This document shows, in pieces, positions 1 to 5,939 of a DNA stretch of 5,939 nucleotides (within the stretch, counting starts at the first letter, position 1; the number at the start of each line of letters is the position of its first letter). The position numbers and the translations under genes are program-made. A model generated the notes under the pieces. It was given only the letters and a program-made list of their open reading frames with translations. It did not search any database and was not told the origin of the DNA. The stretch is taken from assembly GCA_030950875.1 (NCBI GenBank), contig JAUZQS010000076.1, positions 1 to 5,939 on the forward strand, written 5' to 3'. This DNA is from Mariprofundaceae bacterium. Its GTDB lineage: Bacteria > Pseudomonadota > Zetaproteobacteria > Mariprofundales > Mariprofundaceae.

Positions 1-540
1 GGTCACCATAAAACGACGCACATCTCTTTGTTGAGATAATACTTTTATCAGAGCATAAGCATCTGTTAGCGATGTTGGGTCAGGTGTAAGCACCACCAAG
101 CAAGATTCCGATGATGCAACAAAAAATAATACATTATCACTAATCCCTGCGGCTGTATCGATAATCACCAAATCATAATCTTTGGCCGCCTCACGCATTT
201 CACTCATTAATACCTGCTGCTGCGCACCATTGAGCGCAGTAAGATCCGCGAAACCACTACCGCCAGGCAAGACATCAAAACCTTCTTTTGCTTGTAACAA
301 CATATCAGACAAGCTGGCTTCGCCACTTACCACTTGTCTCACTGATCCATGACCAGATAAACCCAGCATCACGTCCACATTTGCTAAGCCCAAATCAGCA
401 TCCAATAACAATACCCGCAGCCCCTGCTTGGCCGCACTCGCTGCCAAGTGAATGGAAAAGAAAGTTTTCCCTACGCCACCTTTGCCGCTGCTGACAGCAA
501 TAACGCGTGGCGATGACTTATCTATTTCACCTGTTGTCAT
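1..540 (-). CDS. flhG: FlhG/FleN (MinD-like ATPase), 3' part cut by window edge
   Basis: This is a P-loop ATPase of the MinD/ParA class that limits flagellar number and acts with FlhF at the pole. I translated it by hand from an ATG at 538-540. The frame stays open for 180 codons to base 1, so roughly the last third of a usual 270-300 residue protein is missing. Visible motifs are the deviant Walker A KGGVGKT (residues 20-26), LLLDADLGLANVD (44-56), the Walker B-type LVIIDTAAG (124-132) and TPDPTSLTDAYALIKVL (152-168). The last of these is characteristic of FlhG rather than of cell-division MinD. The start is firm: GAAGGAG lies 5 nt upstream and an in-frame TAG lies just beyond it, so the N-terminus cannot be extended. 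Only about 12 residues precede the first beta strand, and the DQAxxLR FlhF-activating motif of many FlhG proteins is absent. It follows flhF after 37 nt, which supports the identification. Confidence 0.95.
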   Translation of the reverse strand, partial: MTTGEIDKSSPRVIAVSSGKGGVGKTFFSIHLAASAAKQGLRVLLLDADLGLANVDVMLGLSGHGSVRQVVSGEASLSDMLLQAKEGFDVLPGGSGFADLTALNGAQQQVLMSEMREAAKDYDLVIIDTAAGISDNVLFFVASSESCLVVLTPDPTSLTDAYALIKVLSQQRDVRRFMVT

Positions 541-545
541 GCGAT

Positions 546-552
546 CTCCTTC
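546..552 (-). promoter_or_regulatory. Shine-Dalgarno site of flhG
   Basis: The minus strand reads GAAGGAG followed by the 5 nt spacer ATCGC and then ATG. This is the strongest ribosome binding site in the window. It fixes the flhG start and suggests flhG is translated independently of flhF. Confidence 0.85.
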
Positions 553-571
553 ATTCTATAAAAACTTTTGA

Positions 572-591
572 AACGCATCATGCTTTGCGTT
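572..591 (-). other. Small inverted repeat at the flhF stop / flhG leader
   Basis: AACGCA (572-577) and TGCGTT (586-591) are a perfect 6-bp inverted repeat around an 8 nt loop. The flhF stop codon (578-580) falls in the loop. On the minus strand it is followed by TTCAAAAGTTTTT, so it superficially resembles a terminator or attenuator. The stem is short and only half G+C, and the T-run is not adjacent. A functional role is doubtful. Confidence 0.25.
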
Positions 592-1627
592 GACGTTCCA
601 ACAACGCTGTCAATGCTTTTGGACTTAACCAGCCCATTTGACCCGGCACTTCCGAGCCAAAAACACCATATGAAAGTCTAAATTTTGATGACATCGCCCA
701 ATTGATAATTTTGCCAGGCCGTGATGTTTCATCCAACTTTGTAAAAGCCATTTCACTCATCTGAAATGCTTCCGCCGCCAATAAAAGTTCCATGCCATCT
801 GATTCATCCATATTCGCCGGCATCACCAAAATGCGGTGTGTGCAATGCAATGCATCCCACACCACGCTTTGCTTTTTCATCTTTGACAAGCGATGAATAT
901 TCCAACCTTCGCTATCTACTAGCAGGAGCTGTGCCGAATTGGTTGTCTCTAATGCTGTTGGCACGTCATCTGGCCCTCTTAATGTCGCAAATGGCACACC
1001 TAAGATATCGGCATAGGCCTTTAACACATCACTTCCACCCATACGATCCACATCGCTACTCAACAAACCAACCCGTACACCTCGCATACTGTAATATGTT
1101 GCCAGCTTGGCTGCTAACAGTGTTTTCCCCGCCCCAGATGGCCCTGCCAAAAGCATCACCACGCGCTTATCACTGGGCTTAATACGCTCACCCCAATGTA
1201 GTGTTGAAGTGCCAATGGGTTCATGGTTGGCATAATCTTCTGCCAAATCAAAAGCATAAGCAGGCGCAACGCCCAAAGCAACAAGCTGATCAAAAGCTTC
1301 TTGTGAGGCTTTATCAGACATAGCATGGCGCAGGTTTGCTTCTTCTTTGCGACCAAGCCCTTCAACAATACGCTCTAAACGGTGCATCGAAGCTTCCATA
1401 TGATGGGTATGCATTGGCTGCGCCACGGCTTCAGCGTTATTTACTTTGTCATTTTTTTGACGGACTGGTTCTTCAGCATCTAACGCCGCATGCACATGCC
1501 AAACTTTATTTCCTTCTTCATTTCTGCCTTCCATGCGATCCAAAATAATCGCCTCAGGGCCAAGCCCTTGTCGAACCAAAGCCAATGCTTCATGCAGGCG
1601 AGGAGCTGTGAAAATTTTAATTTGCAT
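578..1627 (-). CDS. flhF: FlhF, SRP-family GTPase for flagellar placement
   Basis: FlhF is a membrane-associated relative of Ffh and FtsY that directs flagellar assembly to the cell pole. This copy has 349 residues, at the short end for the family. The N-terminal B domain (1-32) shows the family pattern KIFTAP...ALALVRQGLGPEAIIL. A short polar linker (about 40-95) and a helical N domain (about 105-135) follow. The G domain holds the P-loop GPSGAGKT (162-169), SSDVDRMGG (190-198) leading into VLKAYADILGVPF, DSEGWN (238-243), the guanine-specificity motif TKLDE (296-300) and a final GSEVPGQ (324-330). The G3 element DSEG departs from the usual DT-A/V-G form, and the DTxR element reads DVDR, so hydrolysis may be altered. 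The ATG lies inside the flhA 3' end (11 nt overlap) with no clear Shine-Dalgarno site, which suggests translational coupling. It ends in TGA 37 nt before flhG. Confidence 0.95.
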   Translation of the reverse strand: MQIKIFTAPRLHEALALVRQGLGPEAIILDRMEGRNEEGNKVWHVHAALDAEEPVRQKNDKVNNAEAVAQPMHTHHMEASMHRLERIVEGLGRKEEANLRHAMSDKASQEAFDQLVALGVAPAYAFDLAEDYANHEPIGTSTLHWGERIKPSDKRVVMLLAGPSGAGKTLLAAKLATYYSMRGVRVGLLSSDVDRMGGSDVLKAYADILGVPFATLRGPDDVPTALETTNSAQLLLVDSEGWNIHRLSKMKKQSVVWDALHCTHRILVMPANMDESDGMELLLAAEAFQMSEMAFTKLDETSRPGKIINWAMSSKFRLSYGVFGSEVPGQMGWLSPKALTALLERQRKA

Positions 1628-3707
1628 CGCGTAGACTCAAGTTACTTAATGTTTTAACAGTCATTTCTGGCGGCACTTCTCCAACAGATAATACTGCTAC
1701 ACGATTCATTACTTTCGATAAAGATTGCGCCAATAATGGCCGCAATTGTGGCGTGGTCAGCAAGACAGGTATATCAATGTCATGTGCCGCTGAAGCCTCA
1801 TTAAAGCGCATTACAAAACGCTGCCACTGTTGAATTTCCAAAGGCAGCATGGATACGCCACCAGCTTGCCCGACACGCTCCAGCATGGTCTGCTCTAATT
1901 CACCTTCAAGTGTAAACACCGCCAATTCACCTTGATCATTCATATAGCGCTGCACAATGCTACGCCCCATACGGTGTCGAACCATTTCCACTAGATTTCC
2001 GATATCACGCTGCTCCGTCATGCCATCAGCCAACGTTTCAATAATCAAAAGCAGGTCACGCACTGATATCCACTCAGATAATAATGAACGCAATACATGC
2101 TGCAATACACCCAATGTCACCTGTCCAGGCACAATATCTGCAATCACTTTAGGATAGCGCTCTGCTACACCATCCACCAAGTCTTGCACTTGTGCACGAT
2201 CCAACATTTCATAAGCATGACGACGCAGGATTTCCGTAATGTGCGTAACAATCACTGTTGGCGCTTCCACAACGGTATAGCCAGATAGTTCAGCCTGTTG
2301 ACGTTGGTCAGACGATATCCACAAAGCAGGCAGCCCAAATGCTGGCTCTTGCGTCGGAATACCTTCAATGGGCGGCCCTGCCACTTGTCCTTCCAAAGCC
2401 AATAAGTGGCGTGGGCGAATCTCTCCGCGACCAACTTCAGCGCCACGCACCAATACGCGATAATCACCCACACCCAGTTGCAAGTTATCCTTGATATGAA
2501 CAGGTGGAAGCACAAAACCGACCTCTTGTGTCATTTGACGTCGCAAAGCCTGTAAGCGTCCCAGCAAACCACCGTCACGCCCTGCTTCAACAAAATCAAT
2601 CAGTCCATACCCCACTTCCAAACGAATCGGATCAACAACCAACAAATCAGATAATGATTCTTCCTCAGGTTTATCTGCTGCCACAGGCTCTGTATCAGCA
2701 ACATTAGGTGCTGCAGCTTTTTCTTTCTCGCCCATCAGTAAATACCAACCACTAAACCCCAAGCCTATGGATATAAGCAGAAAAGGAATAAATGGCAATC
2801 CAGGAACGAGCCCTATCAAAAACAATGCGCCGGATGCAATCAGATGTACTTTGGGGTGCTGTGTAAACTGCACTGTAATTTCTTCCGATAGCTGCTCACT
2901 GCCCCCAGCACGCGTAATCACAATACCCGCCGCCGTTGAAATCACCAAAGCAGGGATTTGCGATACCAACCCATCGCCCACCGTCAACAGGCTATATACC
3001 TGCATCGCATCGCCTATCGCCATGCCTTGTTGCATGGTTCCAATAATCAAACCAGCAAGTAAGTTAATCGCCGTAATAATCAACCCTGCTACAGCATCAC
3101 CACGCACAAACTTCGCAGCACCATCCATCGAACCAAAAAACTCAGCCTCACGCGCTACAGACAAACGCCGTTCACGTGCCTGAACTTCATCAATCATGCC
3201 GGCATTCAAATCAGCATCAATGGCCATTTGTTTGCCCGGCATAGCATCCAAGGTGAAGCGTGCAGCCACTTCAGCAATACGTGTTGAACCTTTGGTGATA
3301 ACGATAAAGTTAATCAACACAAGAATTAAGAAAATAATCACCCCAACAACCGTATTGCCACCCACAACAAAGTTACCAAAGCCTTCAATCACATGTCCCG
3401 CAGCTCCCGTCCCTTCTTGCCCATGCAATAAAATCAAGCGTGTTGTTGCTACATTTAATGACAAACGAAATAGCGTGGTAAGCAAAAGCACGGCTGGAAA
3501 AATAGAGAAATCCAAAGGTCTTAATACAAAAATTGCGGTTAATAGAATAATAACCCCAATCGCAAGGTTGATTGCCAGCAGCACATCCATCAGCCATAAT
3601 GGTAATGGCACCATCATAATCAGCAGGATGCCCAACACGCCCACAGCCAATAATACATCGGTGTGCCGCTTCATACCCTGAAATTTCAATATTGCTGCTG
3701 CCTGCAT
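1617..3707 (-). CDS. flhA: FlhA, flagellar type III export gate protein
   Basis: FlhA forms the nonameric ring of the flagellar export gate. It couples proton flow to export and docks chaperone-substrate complexes. I chose the ATG at 3705-3707, giving 696 residues, because MQAAAILKFQG followed by the first membrane helix matches family N-termini and the length is typical. An upstream ATG at 3767 would add 20 basic residues and lie deep inside flhB. About eight hydrophobic segments fall within residues 18-325. The conserved FHIPEP cytoplasmic loop follows the fourth, with RIAEVAARF (143-151), PGKQMAIDADLNAG (157-170) and FFGSMDGAAKFVRGD (190-204). Its aspartates and lysine match the residues implicated in proton coupling. 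An acidic, alanine-rich linker (about 326-352) leads to the cytoplasmic docking domain (about 353-696), including VPGQVTLGVLQHVLRSLL (526-543). It follows flhB by 19 nt and overlaps flhF by 11 nt. It is intact. Confidence 0.97.
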   Translation of the reverse strand: MQAAAILKFQGMKRHTDVLLAVGVLGILLIMMVPLPLWLMDVLLAINLAIGVIILLTAIFVLRPLDFSIFPAVLLLTTLFRLSLNVATTRLILLHGQEGTGAAGHVIEGFGNFVVGGNTVVGVIIFLILVLINFIVITKGSTRIAEVAARFTLDAMPGKQMAIDADLNAGMIDEVQARERRLSVAREAEFFGSMDGAAKFVRGDAVAGLIITAINLLAGLIIGTMQQGMAIGDAMQVYSLLTVGDGLVSQIPALVISTAAGIVITRAGGSEQLSEEITVQFTQHPKVHLIASGALFLIGLVPGLPFIPFLLISIGLGFSGWYLLMGEKEKAAAPNVADTEPVAADKPEEESLSDLLVVDPIRLEVGYGLIDFVEAGRDGGLLGRLQALRRQMTQEVGFVLPPVHIKDNLQLGVGDYRVLVRGAEVGRGEIRPRHLLALEGQVAGPPIEGIPTQEPAFGLPALWISSDQRQQAELSGYTVVEAPTVIVTHITEILRRHAYEMLDRAQVQDLVDGVAERYPKVIADIVPGQVTLGVLQHVLRSLLSEWISVRDLLLIIETLADGMTEQRDIGNLVEMVRHRMGRSIVQRYMNDQGELAVFTLEGELEQTMLERVGQAGGVSMLPLEIQQWQRFVMRFNEASAAHDIDIPVLLTTPQLRPLLAQSLSKVMNRVAVLSVGEVPPEMTVKTLSNLSLRDAN

Positions 3708-3718
3708 ATTTATTATAA

Positions 3719-3726
3719 CCCTTCTT
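3719..3726 (-). promoter_or_regulatory. Probable Shine-Dalgarno site of flhA
   Basis: The minus strand has AAGAAGGG directly after the flhB stop codon (3727-3729), then an AT-rich 11 nt spacer and the ATG at 3705-3707. The spacer is slightly long. The site still favours this start over the upstream ATG at 3767. Confidence 0.6.
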
Positions 3727-4803
3727 TTATACCGTTTTTGGACCACGTATGCGATAAATCTCTGCAAGAATGACCGCTACTGCCTCAAATAAATCTTCAG
3801 GGATTTCTTCCCCAACTTTCACACTCTTGAACAAGGAACGTGCCAAAGGTTTATTTTCACGAATGGGAATTTTATTTTCACGGGCGATTTCACGAATTTT
3901 CTCAGCCACTTTGCCTTTGCCTGACGCCACAAGTTTCGGCGCAGAAATTCCTAATTCATCATATTTTAGTGCTACTGCAATATGCGTTGGATTGGTAATA
4001 ACCACATCAGCTTTGGGCACATCTGCCATCATGCGATTGCGCGCTTGTTCCATCTGAATTTGGCGAATCTTGCCTTTTAACTGAGGATCTCCCTCACTCT
4101 CTTTGTTTTCATCACGAATTTCTTTTTGTGACATCTTAAGCGATTTAGCGTGCTCCCAGCGCTGATAAATAACATCTGCCAAGGCAATGCTGAAAAACAA
4201 AAAAGCCACAATTGCAGCAATCTGAAGACTTCCTTGCGCCAATAATTTGGCGATTTCACCCGTACTTTGACGGGGTGATGCCATCACTTCTGGAAATAAA
4301 TCCTTCAACACAAACCAGCATACCGATGAAATAATCACCAGTTTCAAAATTGATTTTACAAACTCCGCCAACGACTTGCTTGAAAAAAGTCGTTTCAAGC
4401 CTTTCATGGGACTTACTTTCTCAAATTTTGGTTTCATCGTTTCAAAAGTAAAAACAGGACCTGTCACCAAAAATGATACCAACATCCCAATCAACGTAAC
4501 GGGTATTGCCACGGGTAAGATCACCATAGCCATATCAATAGTTACTGATGTTAATAATTCTTGCATGCCTTTGGGCGTGGCATCCAGGGTCACACTCCCT
4601 GACAAATAATCGCGTGTCATATCCATCATATATGAAACAATCCAAGCCCCAAGACCTGTCACGGATAACGAAGCAATCAATAAAAAAGATATGGCCGTGG
4701 ATGGTTCTTTACTGGATGCGACCTGTCCTTTTTTCTTCGCATCTTCAATGCGCTTGGGCGTCGCATCTTCGGTTTGCTGACTTTTATCCTGTTCTTCAGC
4801 CAC
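3727..4803 (-). CDS. flhB: FlhB, flagellar export switch protein (autocleaving)
   Basis: FlhB sits beside the export gate and switches substrate choice from rod and hook proteins to filament proteins after cleaving itself. This copy has 358 residues, a normal length. The N-terminus is charged and cytoplasmic, with the family pattern TEDATPKRIEDAKKKGQVASSKE (11-33 region). Four hydrophobic segments lie at about 36-60, 90-115, 150-170 and 190-212. A conserved inter-helix loop includes KVSPMKGLKRLFSSKSLAEFVK (129-150 region). The cytoplasmic domain carries the autocleavage motif NPTH (271-274), with cleavage expected between N271 and P272. It is preceded by DVPKADVVIT and followed by IAVALKYD, as in the family. 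No long proline-rich C-terminal tail is present. The start is GTG, overlapping the fliR end by 8 nt, with GGAG 8 nt upstream. flhA follows 19 nt downstream. Confidence 0.97.
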   Translation of the reverse strand: MAEEQDKSQQTEDATPKRIEDAKKKGQVASSKEPSTAISFLLIASLSVTGLGAWIVSYMMDMTRDYLSGSVTLDATPKGMQELLTSVTIDMAMVILPVAIPVTLIGMLVSFLVTGPVFTFETMKPKFEKVSPMKGLKRLFSSKSLAEFVKSILKLVIISSVCWFVLKDLFPEVMASPRQSTGEIAKLLAQGSLQIAAIVAFLFFSIALADVIYQRWEHAKSLKMSQKEIRDENKESEGDPQLKGKIRQIQMEQARNRMMADVPKADVVITNPTHIAVALKYDELGISAPKLVASGKGKVAEKIREIARENKIPIRENKPLARSLFKSVKVGEEIPEDLFEAVAVILAEIYRIRGPKTV

Positions 4804-5578
4804 CCTTTAAACTCCGCATCATAGCTGGTAACTGATCGCCCAATGAAACAAACGCATCATACGTCAAAGAAACAATGCTCGGCATGGAAAGAGCAAACAC
4901 AAGCAAGCCCACACCCACCGTCAAAGGAAAGCTTACAAAAAACACTTGAATTTGAGGCACGGCACGTGAGACCAAGCCCAGAGCCACATTAACAAAAAAC
5001 AATAATAATAAGACTGGTGCAACAAGGCGCAATGCCAACACAAACATATCTGCAGCCGCATCATTCAAAATCACCCAACCTCCACTTGCCCAAGCCTGAC
5101 CAATAGGTAAAATGCTAAAAGAGTCAGCCAATGCCAGTAAAAATGCATGGTGCGCACCTGCCGTTAACCATAACAACATCGCCAGCACACTCGCCAACTG
5201 TGCCGTAATTGCGCCTTGCGCTGAGGTTGCAGGGTCAAACACATTGGCAATTGACATGCCCATTTGAAAACTCATCATTTGCCCAGCGAATTGAACGGCC
5301 GAGAAAATAAGGTTTGCCAATAATGCCAAAATACCAGCCAGTAACATTTCTTGTGCTGCCAATAACATAAAAACAATGGGTTCAGGTGAAATGACCGGAA
5401 TAGAGGGTGATACAACGGGGTATAAAAGAAATGTAATCAATACAGCCAACCCTGCTTTTACAGGTGGCGGCACAAGCTTATGCCCCAAAACAGGAATCAA
5501 AATAACAAATCCTCCAACACGTACAAGTATCAGTAATGCTACCATCACATCCTGCATGTTTAGCATTGGAAATAACAT
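4796..5578 (-). CDS. fliR: FliR, flagellar export gate membrane protein
   Basis: FliR closes the FliP5-FliQ4-FliR1 helical export channel at the base of the flagellum. This copy has 260 residues, as is usual, and is almost entirely hydrophobic. Probable membrane segments lie at about 10-30, 40-55, 67-92, 125-147, 176-200 and 212-235. Family landmarks are RVGGFVILIPVLG (20-32), PPPVKAGLAVLI (37-48), QMGMSIANVFDPAT (105-118), the central HHAFLLALADSF (143-154) followed by LPIG, and LGLVSRAVPQIQVFFVSFPL (200-219). The ATG at 5576-5578 lies 5 nt after the fliQ stop without a recognisable Shine-Dalgarno site. Coupling to fliQ is therefore likely, and in-frame ATGs at residues 5 and 8 remain possible starts. 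The 3' end overlaps flhB by 8 nt. It is intact. Confidence 0.96.
   Translation of the reverse strand: MLFPMLNMQDVMVALLILVRVGGFVILIPVLGHKLVPPPVKAGLAVLITFLLYPVVSPSIPVISPEPIVFMLLAAQEMLLAGILALLANLIFSAVQFAGQMMSFQMGMSIANVFDPATSAQGAITAQLASVLAMLLWLTAGAHHAFLLALADSFSILPIGQAWASGGWVILNDAAADMFVLALRLVAPVLLLLFFVNVALGLVSRAVPQIQVFFVSFPLTVGVGLLVFALSMPSIVSLTYDAFVSLGDQLPAMMRSLKGG
4812..4815 (-). promoter_or_regulatory. Shine-Dalgarno site deciding the flhB GTG start
   Basis: GGAG on the minus strand lies inside the last codons of fliR. It is followed by the spacer TTTAAAGG and then GTG at 4801-4803. It supports GTG as the true start, because the resulting N-terminus MAEEQDKSQQTEDATPKR fits the family and no ATG lies close by in frame. 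Confidence 0.65.
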
Positions 5579-5583
5579 TCGAA

Positions 5584-5853
5584 TTAATGAATTAGCGTCG
5601 AAATACTGGCAAATACACCCTGTGTATAATTTACCATTGTTTCAATCAGCCATGATGCAGAAAGCACCAATACCAAAAACACCGCAATGATTTTAGGCAC
5701 AAATGTTAAGGTCTGTTCTTGGATTTGCGTAACCGCCTGAAACAATGAAATTAATACCCCAACAACCAGAGCAGTCAATAACATTGGCATGGATAACAAC
5801 AATACCATTTTTAGTGCTTCAACACCGTGATGAACAACCATATCAGGACTCAT
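5584..5853 (-). CDS. fliQ: FliQ, flagellar export gate membrane protein
   Basis: FliQ is the small two-helix subunit packed around FliP and FliR in the export channel. I chose the ATG at 5851-5853, giving 89 residues, the standard length for the family. MSPDMVVHHGVEALK then aligns with the usual MTPE...(E)A(M/L)K beginning. The upstream in-frame ATG at 5877 would add eight unusual residues (MYIALSLI). The two membrane segments are at about 15-38 and 52-73. They flank the conserved GVLISLFQAVTQIQEQTL (32-49) and FVPKI (51-55), a clear FliQ signature. The only ribosome-binding hint is a weak TGAG about 7 nt upstream of the chosen start. It ends with TAA 5 nt before fliR. Confidence 0.95.
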   Translation of the reverse strand: MSPDMVVHHGVEALKMVLLLSMPMLLTALVVGVLISLFQAVTQIQEQTLTFVPKIIAVFLVLVLSASWLIETMVNYTQGVFASISTLIH

Positions 5854-5891
5854 AATCAAACTCAGAGCAATATACATACCACATTTACGAT
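5854..5891. other. Short spacer between fliP tail and fliQ
   Basis: About 40 nt lie between the likely fliP stop and the fliQ ATG. I see no promoter boxes and no hairpin. The only signal is the weak TGAG upstream of fliQ. It looks like an ordinary intra-operon spacer. Confidence 0.5.
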
Positions 5892-5895
5892 TTAC

Positions 5896-5939
5896 TCATT
5901 CATAGCAAGTTTGTGATATGTTCTCAAATGATAAAACGC
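5896..5939 (-). CDS. fliP: Probable 3' end of fliP (cut by window edge)
   Basis: Only about 14 codons are visible, so the identity rests mainly on position, since fliP almost always precedes fliQ. One frame, ending with TGA at 5896-5898, reads VLSFENISQTCYE. Its VLSF could be the final (GSL)xxSF of FliP. The neighbouring frame, ending with TAA at 5892-5894, reads AFYHLRTYHKLAMNE and could instead match the SFY found at the end of some FliP proteins. I prefer the first frame slightly. Either would give a C-terminal tail somewhat longer than usual. Confidence 0.4.
   Translation of the reverse strand, partial: VLSFENISQTCYE

Noticed and set aside
288..494. Plus-strand open frame of 68 codons antisense to flhG
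   Set aside because: It is opposite the Walker A region of flhG, where the minus-strand reading is unmistakable.
766..1182. Plus-strand open frame of 138 codons antisense to flhF
   Set aside because: It lies within the conserved FlhF G domain on the other strand. The translated product is rich in P, H and L with no domain or start signal.
2767..3183. Plus-strand open frame of 138 codons antisense to flhA
   Set aside because: It lies fully opposite conserved flhA sequence, has no recognisable domain, and has cysteine/proline-rich shadow-like content.
3196..3681. Plus-strand open frame of 161 codons antisense to flhA
   Set aside because: It is the complement of conserved FlhA membrane and FHIPEP codons. 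Its composition (rich in I, T, P, K, S) is that of a shadow frame, and no ribosome site or family motif is visible.
3708..3767. Upstream ATG extending flhA by 20 residues
   Set aside because: The extension is basic, overlaps flhB by 41 nt and does not fit FlhA N-termini. The ATG at 3707 has a ribosome site and gives a normal length.
5854..5877. Upstream ATG extending fliQ by 8 residues
   Set aside because: FliQ is typically 89 residues, exactly what the ATG at 5853 gives. The extra MYIALSLI segment is not family-like.
1..5939. A virulence-type (injectisome) type III secretion cluster instead of a flagellar one
   Set aside because: The gate proteins are homologous to injectisome proteins, but the adjoining flhF and flhG are flagellum-specific and the sequence motifs match the flagellar versions.
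1..5939. Mobile element, CRISPR or hidden novel system
   Set aside because: Nearly every base is inside a recognised core flagellar gene. I saw no direct repeats, transposase or integrase frames, tRNA genes or composition break.

Overview
The whole window is one minus-strand block of core flagellar genes. Read in transcription order, from the right edge to the left, it holds the last codons of a probable fliP, then fliQ, fliR, flhB, flhA, flhF and the first 180 codons of flhG. Every complete gene was recognised from family motifs and length. No RNA gene, insertion sequence, CRISPR array, prophage gene or convincing terminator is visible.

The order fliP-fliQ-fliR-flhB-flhA-flhF-flhG is typical of polarly flagellated, didermal Proteobacteria. 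The base composition leans moderately to A+T. I cannot name the genus. A Proteobacterium (gamma, zeta or a relative) with one or few polar flagella is the best reading, at low confidence.

Layout: 5854-5939 is the window edge, with a fliP tail and a short spacer. 4796-5853 encodes the small export-gate membrane proteins FliQ and FliR. 1617-4803 encodes FlhB, the substrate-specificity switch, and FlhA, the large export-gate protein with its cytoplasmic docking domain. 1-1627 encodes FlhF and FlhG, the SRP-type GTPase and MinD-type ATPase pair that sets flagellar place and number. Junctions are tight: 5 nt (fliQ/fliR), an 8 nt overlap (fliR/flhB), 19 nt (flhB/flhA), an 11 nt overlap (flhA/flhF) and 37 nt (flhF/flhG). 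This suggests one operon with several translationally coupled junctions. No stretch above 300 bases lacks a gene.

Together, FliP, FliQ and FliR build the export channel core, FlhB and FlhA gate it and select substrates, and FlhF and FlhG decide where and how often the machine is assembled. I found no previously undescribed system. The most distinctive point is that FlhF keeps its P-loop and TKLD motif but has diverged strongly at the G3 motif (DSEGWN in place of the usual DT-A/V-G type), while the partner FlhG has a very short N-terminus with no DQAxxLR activator motif.
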